64,000 nucleotides of DNA from Paenibacillus sp. MMS18-CY102 (lineage in GTDB: Bacteria > Bacillota > Bacilli > Paenibacillales > Paenibacillaceae): positions 1 through 64,000 of the forward strand of contig NZ_WSTC01000028.1 in NCBI RefSeq assembly GCF_009789195.1, in the 5' to 3' direction. Both the position numbers and the translations under genes were made by a program. Shown here one piece after another: positions 24,317 through 32,450 of this stretch (position 1 is the stretch's first letter; every line of letters begins with the position of its first letter). The notes below the pieces were generated by a model that saw only the letters and a program-made list of their open reading frames with translations, had not been told where the DNA came from and ran no database searches.

Positions 24317-24449
24317 CTGAATCCCTTCTCTCCACGATCAATTACAGTGCAATTGGAAATTGCTTAACAAATTGCTATCAGACTAACACATTTTTATTTC
24401 AGAAACAATTGGATGTACTTAATATTAATGACAAAAGGAGCGTGTAAAA

Positions 24450-25442
24450 ATGCCAGATATGGCTAAACAACCGGATGTAGTTATGGATCCCGGCGGGAAG
24501 ATATCGCCTGCAATTAAGAAGAATAAATCTGTTATAAAAAGCCTTGTCATGTCATGGCAGCTGTATGCGATGGTTTTGCCAGCAGTCATCATGACGCTGC
24601 TCTTCGCGTATGTGCCGTTGTTGTATTCTGTCATTGCATTTCAGAACTTTAAACCGTATCACACGATGAACCATGTATTCTTTCATGCGGACTGGGTAGG
24701 GTTAAAGCATTTCAAGTACGCATTTTCCTTAGATGCAGCGAAACAGGCGATGGTGAATACAGCTGTACTGTTCGTGCTGAAGGTTATCGGCAATACAATT
24801 GCGCCACTTATCTTCGCACTGCTCCTCAATGAGATACGGCGTGAAGGCATCAAACGTTCAATTCAGACGCTTGTATACTTGCCTCACTTTATGTCGTGGG
24901 TTATCCTCGGCGGCATCTTGATCGATGTTCTTGGCCAACAAGGGGTCGTAAACGTCATGCTGGGCCGACTATTCGGCGCGGATCCGGTTCCTTTCCTGCT
25001 TAATGGCGATTGGTATCGTGCCGTTATCGTTGTAAGTGATATGTGGAAAGAATTCGGATTCGGAGCGATCGTCTTCCTCGCAACCTTGGCAGGCATTAAT
25101 CCAGCGCTGTATGAAGCGTCTGAGGTTGATGGCGCTACCCGTTGGAAGCAAACGCTATATGTGACGATTCCGTCCATGCTGCCGATTACGCTTGTTGTTT
25201 TGACGTTAACAATCGCTGGCGTGTTGGGCTATGGTTTGTTCGAGCAAATCTTTAATACGTACAACGGCCTTGTGTATGACAAAGGGGATGTAATCGACAC
25301 CTTCGTCTTCCGGATCGGCATTCAAACCGGCCAGTTTAGTTTCGCGACAGCAGTAGGCTTGTTCAAATCGTTCATTGGTTTAATCCTAGTCGTGATCGGA
25401 TACCGGCTTGCTTACAAATATGCGAATTACAAAATCTTTTAA
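24450..25442 (+). CDS. Sugar ABC transporter permease, LplB-like
   Basis: A 330-residue permease with six membrane helices (first about 38-60). The EAA loop is EASEVDGATRWKQTLYVTIPSM, with the usual E-A-x-x-x-D-G-A pattern that contacts the ATPase. The family is LplB/YtcP-partner, which imports oligosaccharides with a large lipoprotein receptor. AAAAGGAGCG precedes the ATG. It is divergent from the kinase gene, and the 133-bp gap must hold both promoters. No ATPase gene lies in the cluster; a shared MsmX-type ATPase elsewhere is the usual arrangement. Confidence 0.88.
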   Translation: MPDMAKQPDVVMDPGGKISPAIKKNKSVIKSLVMSWQLYAMVLPAVIMTLLFAYVPLLYSVIAFQNFKPYHTMNHVFFHADWVGLKHFKYAFSLDAAKQAMVNTAVLFVLKVIGNTIAPLIFALLLNEIRREGIKRSIQTLVYLPHFMSWVILGGILIDVLGQQGVVNVMLGRLFGADPVPFLLNGDWYRAVIVVSDMWKEFGFGAIVFLATLAGINPALYEASEVDGATRWKQTLYVTIPSMLPITLVVLTLTIAGVLGYGLFEQIFNTYNGLVYDKGDVIDTFVFRIGIQTGQFSFATAVGLFKSFIGLILVVIGYRLAYKYANYKIF

Positions 25443-25457
25443 GGGAGGCGGGATCAC

Positions 25458-26330
25458 GTGTATCATAAGACAGTAGGCTATCGAACCTTTTCAGTTATAA
25501 ATAACGTTATGCTTATCGTGCTTTCTATTGTTTGTATTTTGCCATTGTGGAACGTGCTCGCCATTTCGTTTAGTGGCAAAGCTCCCGCAGAGGCGGGAAT
25601 GGTTACGCTATGGCCAATCGATTTTAATATCGAAGCTTATAAAGCGACGTTCAATAATGGCATATTCCTTGACTCGCTTGTGCTGACAGTCGAGAGAACG
25701 GTACTAGGCGTTGGCATTAGCATGCTTCTCATGATTCCGGCAGCATTCGCGCTGTCGAAGGAGTACGATTATTTTAAGGGAAGAAGAGTTATCATCTGGC
25801 TGTTCGTCATTACGATGCTATTCCCTCCGGGCCTCATACCGGGCTACATTCTGGTTTCGAAGCTTCACTTGATGCATACGATTTGGGCTTTGGTGCTTCC
25901 ATCGGCCGTTTCTGCATTCAACCTGATTCTCATGCTTAACTTCTTTAAGAGCATTCCCAAGGAGATTGAAGAGTCCGCATTCATGGATGGGGCCAATCAT
26001 ACGCAATCGTTATGGCATATTTATTTGCCGCTGTCACTGCCATCGCTTGCAACGACGATTTTGCTCGCGCTGGTGGGCCATTGGAACTCTTGGTTCGACG
26101 GTTTGCTCTACATGAGATCGGGTGAATATCCACTTGCGACCTTGCTGCAAACACTTATTACATCTAGAGACTTGAGCCAGTTGGTCGATTCGACGACGCT
26201 TAAATCCTTCTCCCCAAGGACATTAAGCTCCGCGCAAATCTTCTTAGGCGTCTTGCCGGTACTATTGATTTATCCATTCCTGCAGAAGTTCTTCATTAAA
26301 GGGATCGTAGTTGGCGCAGTAAAAGAATAG
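25458..26330 (+). CDS. Sugar ABC transporter permease, YtcP-like
   Basis: A 290-residue permease with six helices, start GTG 25458 behind AAGGGAGGCGGG. The EAA loop is EESAFMDGANHTQSLWHIYLPLS. It is 15 bp behind LplB-like permease and completes the membrane channel. The C-terminus KFFIKGIVVGAVKE is the family's standard ending (QKYFVKGI..GAVKG). Confidence 0.88.
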   Translation: MYHKTVGYRTFSVINNVMLIVLSIVCILPLWNVLAISFSGKAPAEAGMVTLWPIDFNIEAYKATFNNGIFLDSLVLTVERTVLGVGISMLLMIPAAFALSKEYDYFKGRRVIIWLFVITMLFPPGLIPGYILVSKLHLMHTIWALVLPSAVSAFNLILMLNFFKSIPKEIEESAFMDGANHTQSLWHIYLPLSLPSLATTILLALVGHWNSWFDGLLYMRSGEYPLATLLQTLITSRDLSQLVDSTTLKSFSPRTLSSAQIFLGVLPVLLIYPFLQKFFIKGIVVGAVKE

Positions 26331-26348
26331 TGCACGCATGCAATTCAT

Positions 26349-26397
26349 AATCAGGATGAGATGGGCTTCCGGGCCTGCCTCATCCTGATTTTGTTTC
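26349..26397 (+). terminator. Terminator of the permease operon
   Basis: Perfect 12-bp stem AATCAGGATGAG (26349-26360) / CTCATCCTGATT (26379-26390), then TTGTTT. Confidence 0.85.
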
Positions 26398-26398
26398 A

Positions 26399-26587
26399 TT
26401 ACACTGCCGGAATAAATTCGATAACGTCGATTCGCCCGTATTCGTCGCCGTTATAGTTGCTTGTAATCTGTTTACATGGGTGAGTGTGTGCTATTTGATA
26501 ATGGCAGCATGCGGAAGTCCCTCCTATCTTTTCAAGATAGCAAATCTCCAAATTAAAGAAACTGGACAAATCAATGAAAGCTGGCAT
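26399..26587 (-). CDS. Possible small ORF, 62 aa, doubtful
   Basis: The 62-residue frame has a protein-like composition (two Cys close together, charged C-terminus GDEYGRIDVIEFIPA). It has no ribosome binding site, and its stop lies right against the permease terminator. It may be the tail of a decayed gene in a debris-like 300-bp stretch that also holds the XRE remnant. Nothing else was seen between 26400 and 26680. Confidence 0.25.
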   Translation of the reverse strand: MPAFIDLSSFFNLEICYLEKIGGTSACCHYQIAHTHPCKQITSNYNGDEYGRIDVIEFIPAV

Positions 26588-26692
26588 ATTTTAACGATTT
26601 TTGCTTTAACGCTATCTTTACTTTTTGCTTAATGCCTAACCATAATGAGGTACAGATAGCAGGAAGGAGATTGCCGGGAGATCATTATTAAA

Positions 26693-26998
26693 GTGAGTGA
26701 CCTCTTCGGCGTAACAATTGATGAACTGCTAAGGAGTGATGAAGCGTTGACCAAAAAAGTGATTAAGGACGGTAGACAATTGGCGTATCCGAAGTTGAAA
26801 TTCACCTTTGATGTTTTATTTCTCATCGGCGTTATTCTCTTGGTTATCAAATTAGCTTTTTTGGCGCTAAACAAGTTTGCCGAGCTGGATCTGGCGTTGT
26901 ATGGCGGATCGTTTATTTGGAATTTTGGACCTTTGATCTTAATGGTGGGCGCAGGAATTGGCTCTAGCATCGTAAAAGAAAAGTACAAAGAAGGTTAG
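26693..26998 (+). pseudogene. XRE-family regulator remnant (C-terminal part with membrane helices)
   Basis: The GTG-started 101-residue frame opens at SDLFGVTIDELLRSDEA, which is the end of the helix-turn-helix domain of Cro/C1-type regulators (xLSxLFxVSxDELL). It continues into two membrane helices (KFTFDVLFLIGVILLVIKLAF and GPLILMVGAGIGSSIV). The homologous frame continues upstream only to about 26678 (EIIIK) before junk and a stop, so the DNA-binding helices are gone. AGGAAGGAG upstream could still permit translation of the membrane stub. It ends 4 bp before the TetM-like gene, which it may once have regulated. Confidence 0.6.
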
Positions 26999-27002
26999 AA
27001 TC

Positions 27003-28961
27003 ATGAAACCGATAACGATAGGCATGTTCGCCCATGTGGATGCAGGCAAAACCACGTTGGCAGAGCAATTGCTTTACCATACGCGCAGCATTCGGGAGCG
27101 GGGCAGGGTGGACCATAAGGATGCATACCTGGATAGCCATGAAATTGAGCGGGCAAGAGGCATTACGGTGTTTGCAGACCAAGCCGTCATGCTTTACAAG
27201 GGAGCAACCTATTATTTGATTGATACGCCGGGCCACGTCGATTTCTCGCCGGAGATGGAGCGGGCTATTCAGGTGATGGATTACGCCATTCTGGTTATCA
27301 GTGCGGTGGAAGGCGTACAGGGGCATACCGAGACGGTCTGGCAGCTGCTTCATAAACACAGGATTCCGACATTTATGTTCATTAACAAAACGGACCGGAT
27401 CGGTGCGGATGTGGACCGTGTCCTTAAGGAAATCCACATGCACCTGACCCAAGATGCGTGCTGGATCTCTGATCGCTTGGCAAGCGGCGAAGTGGATGAA
27501 GCTTTGAAGGAGAATATGGCAGAGCGGGATGAGCAGCTGCTAGAGATGTTTCTGGCGGGCGAAGGGGACTCGGCCTTCTGGTTGCGGGCACTGCAGGAGA
27601 TGGTTTGTGGCCAGCGAGTTGTGCCCTGCGCAATGGGCTCCGCTCTGCAGGATGTCGGCGTAGTGGCATTCATGGATCAGCTTCATTTATTAACGATGGC
27701 AGGAGAGGCGGATGAACAAGAGCCTTTCGGGGCGCGTGTCTATAAAATTCGCCATGACCCGAGCGGCGTGCGGTTAACGTATATGAAAGCGCTAAGCGGT
27801 ACGTTGAAGGTTCGGGATGAACTGTGCTATATGAGCGGGGATGAACGGATTTGTGAGAAGGCCACGCGGCTTCTCGTTATTAATGGGAGCAAATCACAGC
27901 CGGTCGAACGGGTATCAACAGGCGATTTGTTCGCAGTTGTTGGCTTGTCGAGTGCGCAAGCGGGGCAAGGCGTGGGCTGCTATTCGGACAAGCTTGGCTA
28001 CGAGCTGGTGCCGACCCTTACAGCGAAGGTGTTATTCACTGATTCCTTGAATGTGAAGGATGTGCTGAAAGCTTTTCAAATGCTGAATGCAGAGGACCCG
28101 TCCCTGGATGTGGCCTGGGAGGAAAGCTTGCAGGAGATTCACATTCATGTGATGGGCCTTATCCAGCTTGAAGTGCTGCAGCAGCTGGTGCGGGAACGGT
28201 TCCAGCTGGACATTAGCTTCGGCAGCCCTGAAATTTTGTATAAAGAAACGATTGGCGCCGCCGTTAGAGGGTACGGACACTTTGAGCCGCTTAGGCACTA
28301 TGCTGAGGTGCATCTGTTTCTGGAGCCTGGGGAACGCGGCAGCGGAATCACATTCCTGAACGCGTGCCATGCGAATGACCTAAGCGTCGGCAACCAGAAC
28401 CTGGTCCGAACCCATCTCTTTGAACGGGAACACCATGGGTTATTGACGGGCATGCCGCTGACGGATACCCGAATTACGCTGCTAAAGGGTGGCGCCCACA
28501 ATGAGCATACGCATGGCGGAGATTTTCGTGAAGCGGCGTTTCGTGCATTAAGGCAAGGCTTGGAGAAGGCAGAGAATATCTTGTTGGAGCCTTATTATGT
28601 GTTCAAAATTAAAATAGAGCTCGATGATCTGGGCAAGGTGTTATCCGATATTCAGCGAGCCGCGGGCCAGTTCGATCCGCCGCAAACGACGTCAACGCAT
28701 GCGGCCGTTACGGGTCGAGTGCCCGTCGCGACCTTCATGGGTTATAGTACAGAGCTTGCCGCGTATACGCATGGCAGAGGCATGATTCATCTGGCCTTCG
28801 GCGGTTACGATCGTTGCCATAACGAACAAGAGGTTATTGCACGTAAAGCGTACCGGAAGGACGCCGATCCGCTGTACACATCATCTTCGATATTTTGCGC
28901 AAAAGGGCATGGGTATACGGTGCCTTGGGATGAGGCGGAGGCGAAGATGCATCTGCTATAG
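27003..28961 (+). CDS. TetM/EF-G-like ribosome-associated GTPase
   Basis: A 652-residue translational GTPase. G1 AHVDAGKT (10-17), G2 region RARGITVFAD, G3 DTPGH (74-78) and G4 NKTD (128-131) are intact. EF-G-like domains II-V follow, and the end reads FCAKGHGYTVPWDEAEAKM, the G-x-G-x-x-V-P-W ending of tetracycline ribosomal-protection-like factors. Length (652) is close to Tet(M) (639) and shorter than EF-G (about 690). It may protect ribosomes from a drug or be an uncharacterised paralogue. Resistance is not provable from sequence. No leader-peptide attenuator of the tetM kind is seen. AAGAAGG lies before the ATG, 4 bp after the XRE remnant. Confidence 0.8.
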   Translation: MKPITIGMFAHVDAGKTTLAEQLLYHTRSIRERGRVDHKDAYLDSHEIERARGITVFADQAVMLYKGATYYLIDTPGHVDFSPEMERAIQVMDYAILVISAVEGVQGHTETVWQLLHKHRIPTFMFINKTDRIGADVDRVLKEIHMHLTQDACWISDRLASGEVDEALKENMAERDEQLLEMFLAGEGDSAFWLRALQEMVCGQRVVPCAMGSALQDVGVVAFMDQLHLLTMAGEADEQEPFGARVYKIRHDPSGVRLTYMKALSGTLKVRDELCYMSGDERICEKATRLLVINGSKSQPVERVSTGDLFAVVGLSSAQAGQGVGCYSDKLGYELVPTLTAKVLFTDSLNVKDVLKAFQMLNAEDPSLDVAWEESLQEIHIHVMGLIQLEVLQQLVRERFQLDISFGSPEILYKETIGAAVRGYGHFEPLRHYAEVHLFLEPGERGSGITFLNACHANDLSVGNQNLVRTHLFEREHHGLLTGMPLTDTRITLLKGGAHNEHTHGGDFREAAFRALRQGLEKAENILLEPYYVFKIKIELDDLGKVLSDIQRAAGQFDPPQTTSTHAAVTGRVPVATFMGYSTELAAYTHGRGMIHLAFGGYDRCHNEQEVIARKAYRKDADPLYTSSSIFCAKGHGYTVPWDEAEAKMHLL

Positions 28962-28991
28962 CGAAACTGAGCGATCATCGACGAACAGCGA

Positions 28992-29023
28992 GGGTGTCCC
29001 AAGAGCGAAAACGTGGGACGCCC
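28992..29023 (+). terminator. Hairpin after the TetM-like gene
   Basis: GGGTGTCCCA (28992-29001) pairs with TGGGACGCCC (29014-29023) with one G-T pair. No clear T-run, so termination is only probable. Confidence 0.5.
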
Positions 29024-29066
29024 ATCTTCCATTTGCAAAACAAGATAGAAATCGTTCATTGGAAAT

Positions 29067-29252
29067 TCTAGCGGACCGTAGAGCCCTTAATTGGTCCAAA
29101 TCAGCCAGATTTGTGCGCTAACGGACCGAGCTGACCTTATTTGGCTAATATCATCCTTAAATAGCAGCAAAATGGCCAAATAACGGCTGCGGTGTCCGTT
29201 ACGTTTGTAATCGGCACTTTTGGAGGGGGATAACGGCTGTGGAGTCCGTTAG
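29067..29252. repeat. Four-unit intergenic repeat cluster (++--)
   Basis: Four copies of a unit close to TAACGGACcgnGGAGCCGTTATTtgG lie about 46-64 bp apart: two direct (about 29070-29092 and 29119-29142), then two inverted (about 29177-29200 and 29230-29251). In each unit AACGG-like and CCGTT-like arms can pair. The two halves could fold on each other. A second cluster of the same plan lies at 50525-50713. No gene is seen between 28962 and 29310. Confidence 0.7.
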
Positions 29253-29310
29253 AAAGATCGCAGCGTTACCCGTCGCAGTCGCAGGCGGATGCTAAGGCAA
29301 ACTGGAGCAG

Positions 29311-29781
29311 TCATTTGTTCTCAACACTTAGCTCTTTCGTGACGCCATAGCTTTCCGAATGGTTATTTTCAGCTAATACGAGCTTTATTGTGTTTGCTCC
29401 TGCTTTCAAATTTTGCAGAGGGTAAGGAGCGTCGTCCTTGATCGGGCCGATCAAGTCGCCGTTAAGATAGAAGTGAATATGCCCTTCGCCATCCACGGGT
29501 GCCCCTTCATAGTGTTCACTCGATAGCTTGAGATTTGTAGTAACTTTCAGGTAGTGCACACCATTTTCCTGATAGCTGGAAGCATCGAGCGAATAGTTTG
29601 TTGCTTTATTCGAGCTTGAACTGGCTGGAGCAGTTGTATCTGGCTGGGCAGTGTGCTGATCGTGAGAAGAAGCCTCATCATTAGAAGCTTCATTGCTTGG
29701 GCTCGTTGTGTCATTCCCGCAACCAACCAAGCCAATGGCAATTAGCAATAGTGCAAATAAAATAAGATACTGTTTGGACAC
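29311..29781 (-). CDS. Secreted lipoprotein, 156 aa
   Basis: GTG-started, with AAAAGGGGGC upstream. Signal peptide KQYLILFALLLIAIGLVGC with lipobox LVGC (Cys21), a low-complexity Ser/Asn/Asp/Thr linker (about 25-62) and a small beta domain (VHYLKVTTNLKLSSEHYEG, GEGHIHFYLNGDLIGPI, LKAGANTIKLVLAENNH). The HIHFYLNG pattern resembles domains with an Ig-like fold in proteins of the DUF4399 kind; I would not name a function. It is anchored outside the membrane. It is divergent from the Lrp gene. Confidence 0.7.
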   Translation of the reverse strand: MSKQYLILFALLLIAIGLVGCGNDTTSPSNEASNDEASSHDQHTAQPDTTAPASSSSNKATNYSLDASSYQENGVHYLKVTTNLKLSSEHYEGAPVDGEGHIHFYLNGDLIGPIKDDAPYPLQNLKAGANTIKLVLAENNHSESYGVTKELSVENK

Positions 29782-29922
29782 TTGTCTAGCCCCCTTTTGT
29801 CAGGTAATAATTGTTTTCGAGGATCCTCTAACACTTATTTTATAGGCAGGCGTACGTAGGTTTACATACATTCATGAAAGGGTTTTCGCTACATTGCTTA
29901 ATCGATGAAAGGAGGAAGTGAA

Positions 29923-30336
29923 ATGATTGATCACATTGACTGGGAAATCATGCGCTGTTTGCAAACTAACGCAAGAATGCAATGGAAGCAAATAGGGGAG
30001 ATTGTCCATATGTCAGGGGTCGCTGTAGCCAATCGTATTCAGCGGTTAGAAGAGGCAAAGATTATTGAGGGATATACGGTTCGGCTAAATGAGAAGCTGT
30101 TAGGGAACATCTACTGCGTGTTTATAACCGTTATGATGAAGGATTACAAGCATACGAAGTTTCAAGCGTTTATTCAGCAGCGCGATGAAATCAAAGAGGC
30201 CCACCGCGTTAGTGGTGAGCCGTGTTTTATATTAAAAGTTCAAGTGGCTGATCAGGACGAGTTATCCAACCTATTGGATGAGATTCTCGTTTATGGCTAT
30301 TATAAAATTAACATTTCCATTGGACAGTATAAGTAA
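29923..30336 (+). CDS. Lrp/AsnC-family regulator
   Basis: A 137-residue regulator: helix-turn-helix MIDHIDWEIMRCLQTNARM, IGEIVHMSGVAVANRIQRLEEAKII, then the RAM ligand domain (IYCVFITVMM, EAHRVSGEPCFILKVQVADQDEL). ATG 29923 is chosen because AAAGGAGGAAG lies 4-12 nt upstream. Lrp/AsnC proteins sense amino acids and usually act on neighbouring genes. The only near neighbours are the divergent lipoprotein and the convergent quinone reductase, so the target is unknown. A terminator follows. Confidence 0.85.
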   Translation: MIDHIDWEIMRCLQTNARMQWKQIGEIVHMSGVAVANRIQRLEEAKIIEGYTVRLNEKLLGNIYCVFITVMMKDYKHTKFQAFIQQRDEIKEAHRVSGEPCFILKVQVADQDELSNLLDEILVYGYYKINISIGQYK

Positions 30337-30340
30337 ATCA

Positions 30341-30369
30341 AAGGGCACCCAAATCGGATGCCCTTCGTT
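30341..30369. terminator. Terminator between Lrp gene and quinone reductase
   Basis: AAGGGCACCC pairs with GGATGCCCTT (30356-30365) with one mismatch, between converging genes; TCGTTTGTTT follows. Confidence 0.65.
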
Positions 30370-30392
30370 TGTTTCTAAGCAAGTTTGTGATT

Positions 30393-30932
30393 CTAATGGG
30401 CTAGCACTTGCGCGGTTGCGCGAATATGATCGGCGTACCGTTTAGCCTCCTGCGCAAGTTGCCCGTCCGTAGCTGTGCTTACGTTGTACGCGATGAAAGC
30501 GGGGAGGAAGCTGCCGTTACATCTATTAATCGTTTGTTCAATTGGGCGGAGCAGCTCGCTAGCTGTATACAAGTTGTCTCCCCCAGAGCGGTAGGAGTTC
30601 TCCGTTCCGCCCGTAGTTGTCGCCAAGATGAACTCCTTGCCTCGCAGATGTTCGCCGCCCGGCCCGAATGCCCAGCCGAACGTGAGCACATCGTCGAACC
30701 ATTTTTTCAATAGAGGCGGGCTGCTGTACCAATAAAAAGGGAACTGGAACACAATCCGGCCGTAGGCAAGCAATAGCTGCTGCTCTCGCTCCACGTTGAT
30801 CGCCCAATCGGGATACTCCCGATAGAGATCACGGAAATAAAGATCCTTCTCCTCATGCAGCTCCGCCGCGAACGCCCGATTAGCACGGGATTCGTTCAAA
30901 TTGGGATGTGCGCAAATAACCATCGTTTTCAT
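30393..30932 (-). CDS. Flavodoxin-fold NAD(P)H:quinone oxidoreductase
   Basis: A 179-residue NQO/YwrO/MdaB-like flavoprotein: MKTMVICAHPNLNESRANRA holds the P-loop-like FMN/FAD site, then FQFPFYWYSSPPLLKKWFDDV and TTGGTENSYRSGG, all family hallmarks. It makes two-electron reductions of quinones or other electrophiles in the cytoplasm. Start ATG 30932 is set by AAAGGTGA. It is divergent from an HxlR regulator across a region with matching palindromes, the standard regulator-target arrangement for electrophile response. Confidence 0.87.
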   Translation of the reverse strand: MKTMVICAHPNLNESRANRAFAAELHEEKDLYFRDLYREYPDWAINVEREQQLLLAYGRIVFQFPFYWYSSPPLLKKWFDDVLTFGWAFGPGGEHLRGKEFILATTTGGTENSYRSGGDNLYTASELLRPIEQTINRCNGSFLPAFIAYNVSTATDGQLAQEAKRYADHIRATAQVLAH

Positions 30933-31008
30933 AGCAATCACCTTTCCTCTCTTACTTTAAGTAAGCTGAATTCGTATCCTCATTATTGTGGAGATTTCAA
31001 GTTTTGAA

Positions 31009-31094
31009 AAGTACGCAGTTTAAACGTACTTAGTACCGTAAACCATACGATAGGGGCAGGCTGGCTTCCGGTGATCAGTACGTAAAACCGTACT
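31009..31094. promoter_or_regulatory. HxlR-type operators in the divergent gap
   Basis: Two perfect inverted repeats: AAGTACG-N9-CGTACTT (31009-31031) and AGTACG-N6-CGTACT (31077-31094). A degenerate copy (AGTACC-N6-ATAC) lies at 31032-31047 and another near 31110-31134. The GTAC half-site is of the kind HxlR/YodB-type repressors use. Confidence 0.65.
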
Positions 31095-31156
31095 AGGTAT
31101 GTTTTTTTAGCGTACTCCCTGTTTTACGGATACTCTGGTAAAGTAGGGATAGATCC

Positions 31157-31534
31157 ATGATAGGGACGGGAGATGGGGGAATGGGGAGCAGCGTGCAAGA
31201 ATCGGGAAGAACAGAAGGGATCGTAGCAACGCTTCAAGCCATCGGCGGCAAATGGAAGCCTCTCATCCTGTTTATTTTGCTGCATGAGGGAACCAAGCGG
31301 TTTGGGGAATTGCGGCGGCAGCTTCCGAACATTACACAAGGCATGCTCACCAATCAGCTTCGGGAGCTGGAGCGGGATGGGCTTGTTGTACGGACGGTAT
31401 ATCAGGAAATTCCGCCTAAGGTGGAGTATCACTTGTCTGATCATGGGCGTACTTTAGGCTCTGTGCTTGCCGATATGTGCGGGTGGGGCTTCGGCCATCT
31501 GGCGTTTATCGAAAATAGGGAAGCTGGCAGCTAA
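31157..31534 (+). CDS. HxlR-family regulator
   Basis: A 125-residue MarR-like winged-helix protein: IGGKWKPLILFILLHEGTKRFGELRRQLPNITQGMLTNQLRELERDGLV and YQEIPPKVEYHLSDHGRTL, the family's exact signature. Cys144-type redox sensing cannot be placed, but one Cys (in LADMCGWG) is present. The start is probably ATG 31157, though ATG 31181 is also plausible. It should repress itself and the divergent quinone reductase through the GTAC palindromes, releasing on oxidation. Confidence 0.85.
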   Translation: MIGTGDGGMGSSVQESGRTEGIVATLQAIGGKWKPLILFILLHEGTKRFGELRRQLPNITQGMLTNQLRELERDGLVVRTVYQEIPPKVEYHLSDHGRTLGSVLADMCGWGFGHLAFIENREAGS

Positions 31535-31561
31535 ACCTTAAGAGGGGAGGCTGCCTTTTTT
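31526..31561 (+). terminator. Terminator of the HxlR gene
   Basis: GGCAGC (31526-31531, overlapping the stop) pairs with GCTGCC (31550-31555), then TTTTTT. Confidence 0.65.
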
Positions 31562-31664
31562 CTGGATGTATAATCAGGCTGGATGCCATTTACAGTTCAA
31601 AATTTAAGTGATATACTTAAAACTACTTAAGCTATTATACAACATTTCATTAAGGATGAAACCG

Positions 31665-32450
31665 ATGAATCAAGATGAGCGGCTGAAGGGCATTATTGGC
31701 TATTTGAAAGAGAACGGGAAAATTCGCTTGGAACAAGTTTGCGAGCTTTATCAGGTGTCTCGAGACAGCGCCAGACGCGACTTGGTGAAGCTGGAGGAAG
31801 CCCGGCTTATCGTCCGTACCCGTGGGGGCGCCATTCTTTCTTCGCCCAACCTGTCTACGAAACCCTATGAGGAACGCTTGGAGAATAAGGAGATCAAGCA
31901 GCGCATCGGCAAAGCAGCAGCAGCACTTATTCAAGATGGCGAGACGCTATTTCTCAATGCCTCTACGACGGTGCAAGCTGCCGTAGAAGCGTGTGCGGCC
32001 AAGGATATTTATATGACTGCCGTTACAAACTCGATCGATGCGGCTGCCGTATTGGGCAAGCGGCCCAATGGGAAGGTTCATCTGTTGGGTGGCCAATATA
32101 ACGCGTGGCATAGGAGCGTGACCGGTTCCCAGACAATTGCGATGATTCGCGAGTTTCGGGTGCAGACCTTATTGCTGGGCGCTTGTGCGATTACACCGGA
32201 TGGATTGTCGAGCCCCCAGCTGGAAGAGACTTACGTGAAGCGCGAAATGATTGTGAAGGCAGATAGAGTCATCGTCCTTGCAGATAGCGGGAAATACCAA
32301 CAGCCTTTCCTTCATCATGTTTGCGGGTTGGATAAGATCGACGTTCTCATTACGGACGCGGAGCCGCCTGCTGCGGTGAGAGAGCTGCTTGATCGCTATG
32401 AGGTTGAAATCATTATTGCCAATGAAGGGGAGAACGATGATGGGAATTAA
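31665..32450 (+). CDS. DeoR-family sugar regulator
   Basis: A 261-residue DeoR protein: N-terminal HTH (MNQDERLKGIIGYLKENG, LYQVSRDSARRDLVKLEEARL, RTRGGA) and the DeoR sensor domain (DGETLFLNASTTVQAAVEAC, VTNSIDAAAVLG, LLLGACAITPDGLSSPQLEE, ADSGKY). DeoR regulators usually respond to phosphosugars or, in IolR, to inositol products. Start ATG 31665 is set by AAGGA 8 nt upstream; the longer upstream frame has no ribosome binding site. It overlaps the next gene, so the pair is co-translated. Confidence 0.85.
   Translation: MNQDERLKGIIGYLKENGKIRLEQVCELYQVSRDSARRDLVKLEEARLIVRTRGGAILSSPNLSTKPYEERLENKEIKQRIGKAAAALIQDGETLFLNASTTVQAAVEACAAKDIYMTAVTNSIDAAAVLGKRPNGKVHLLGGQYNAWHRSVTGSQTIAMIREFRVQTLLLGACAITPDGLSSPQLEETYVKREMIVKADRVIVLADSGKYQQPFLHHVCGLDKIDVLITDAEPPAAVRELLDRYEVEIIIANEGENDDGN

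Noticed and set aside
26900-27002. tetM-type leader peptide before the TetM-like gene
   Set aside because: The space upstream is taken by the XRE remnant and contains no short ORF with terminator.
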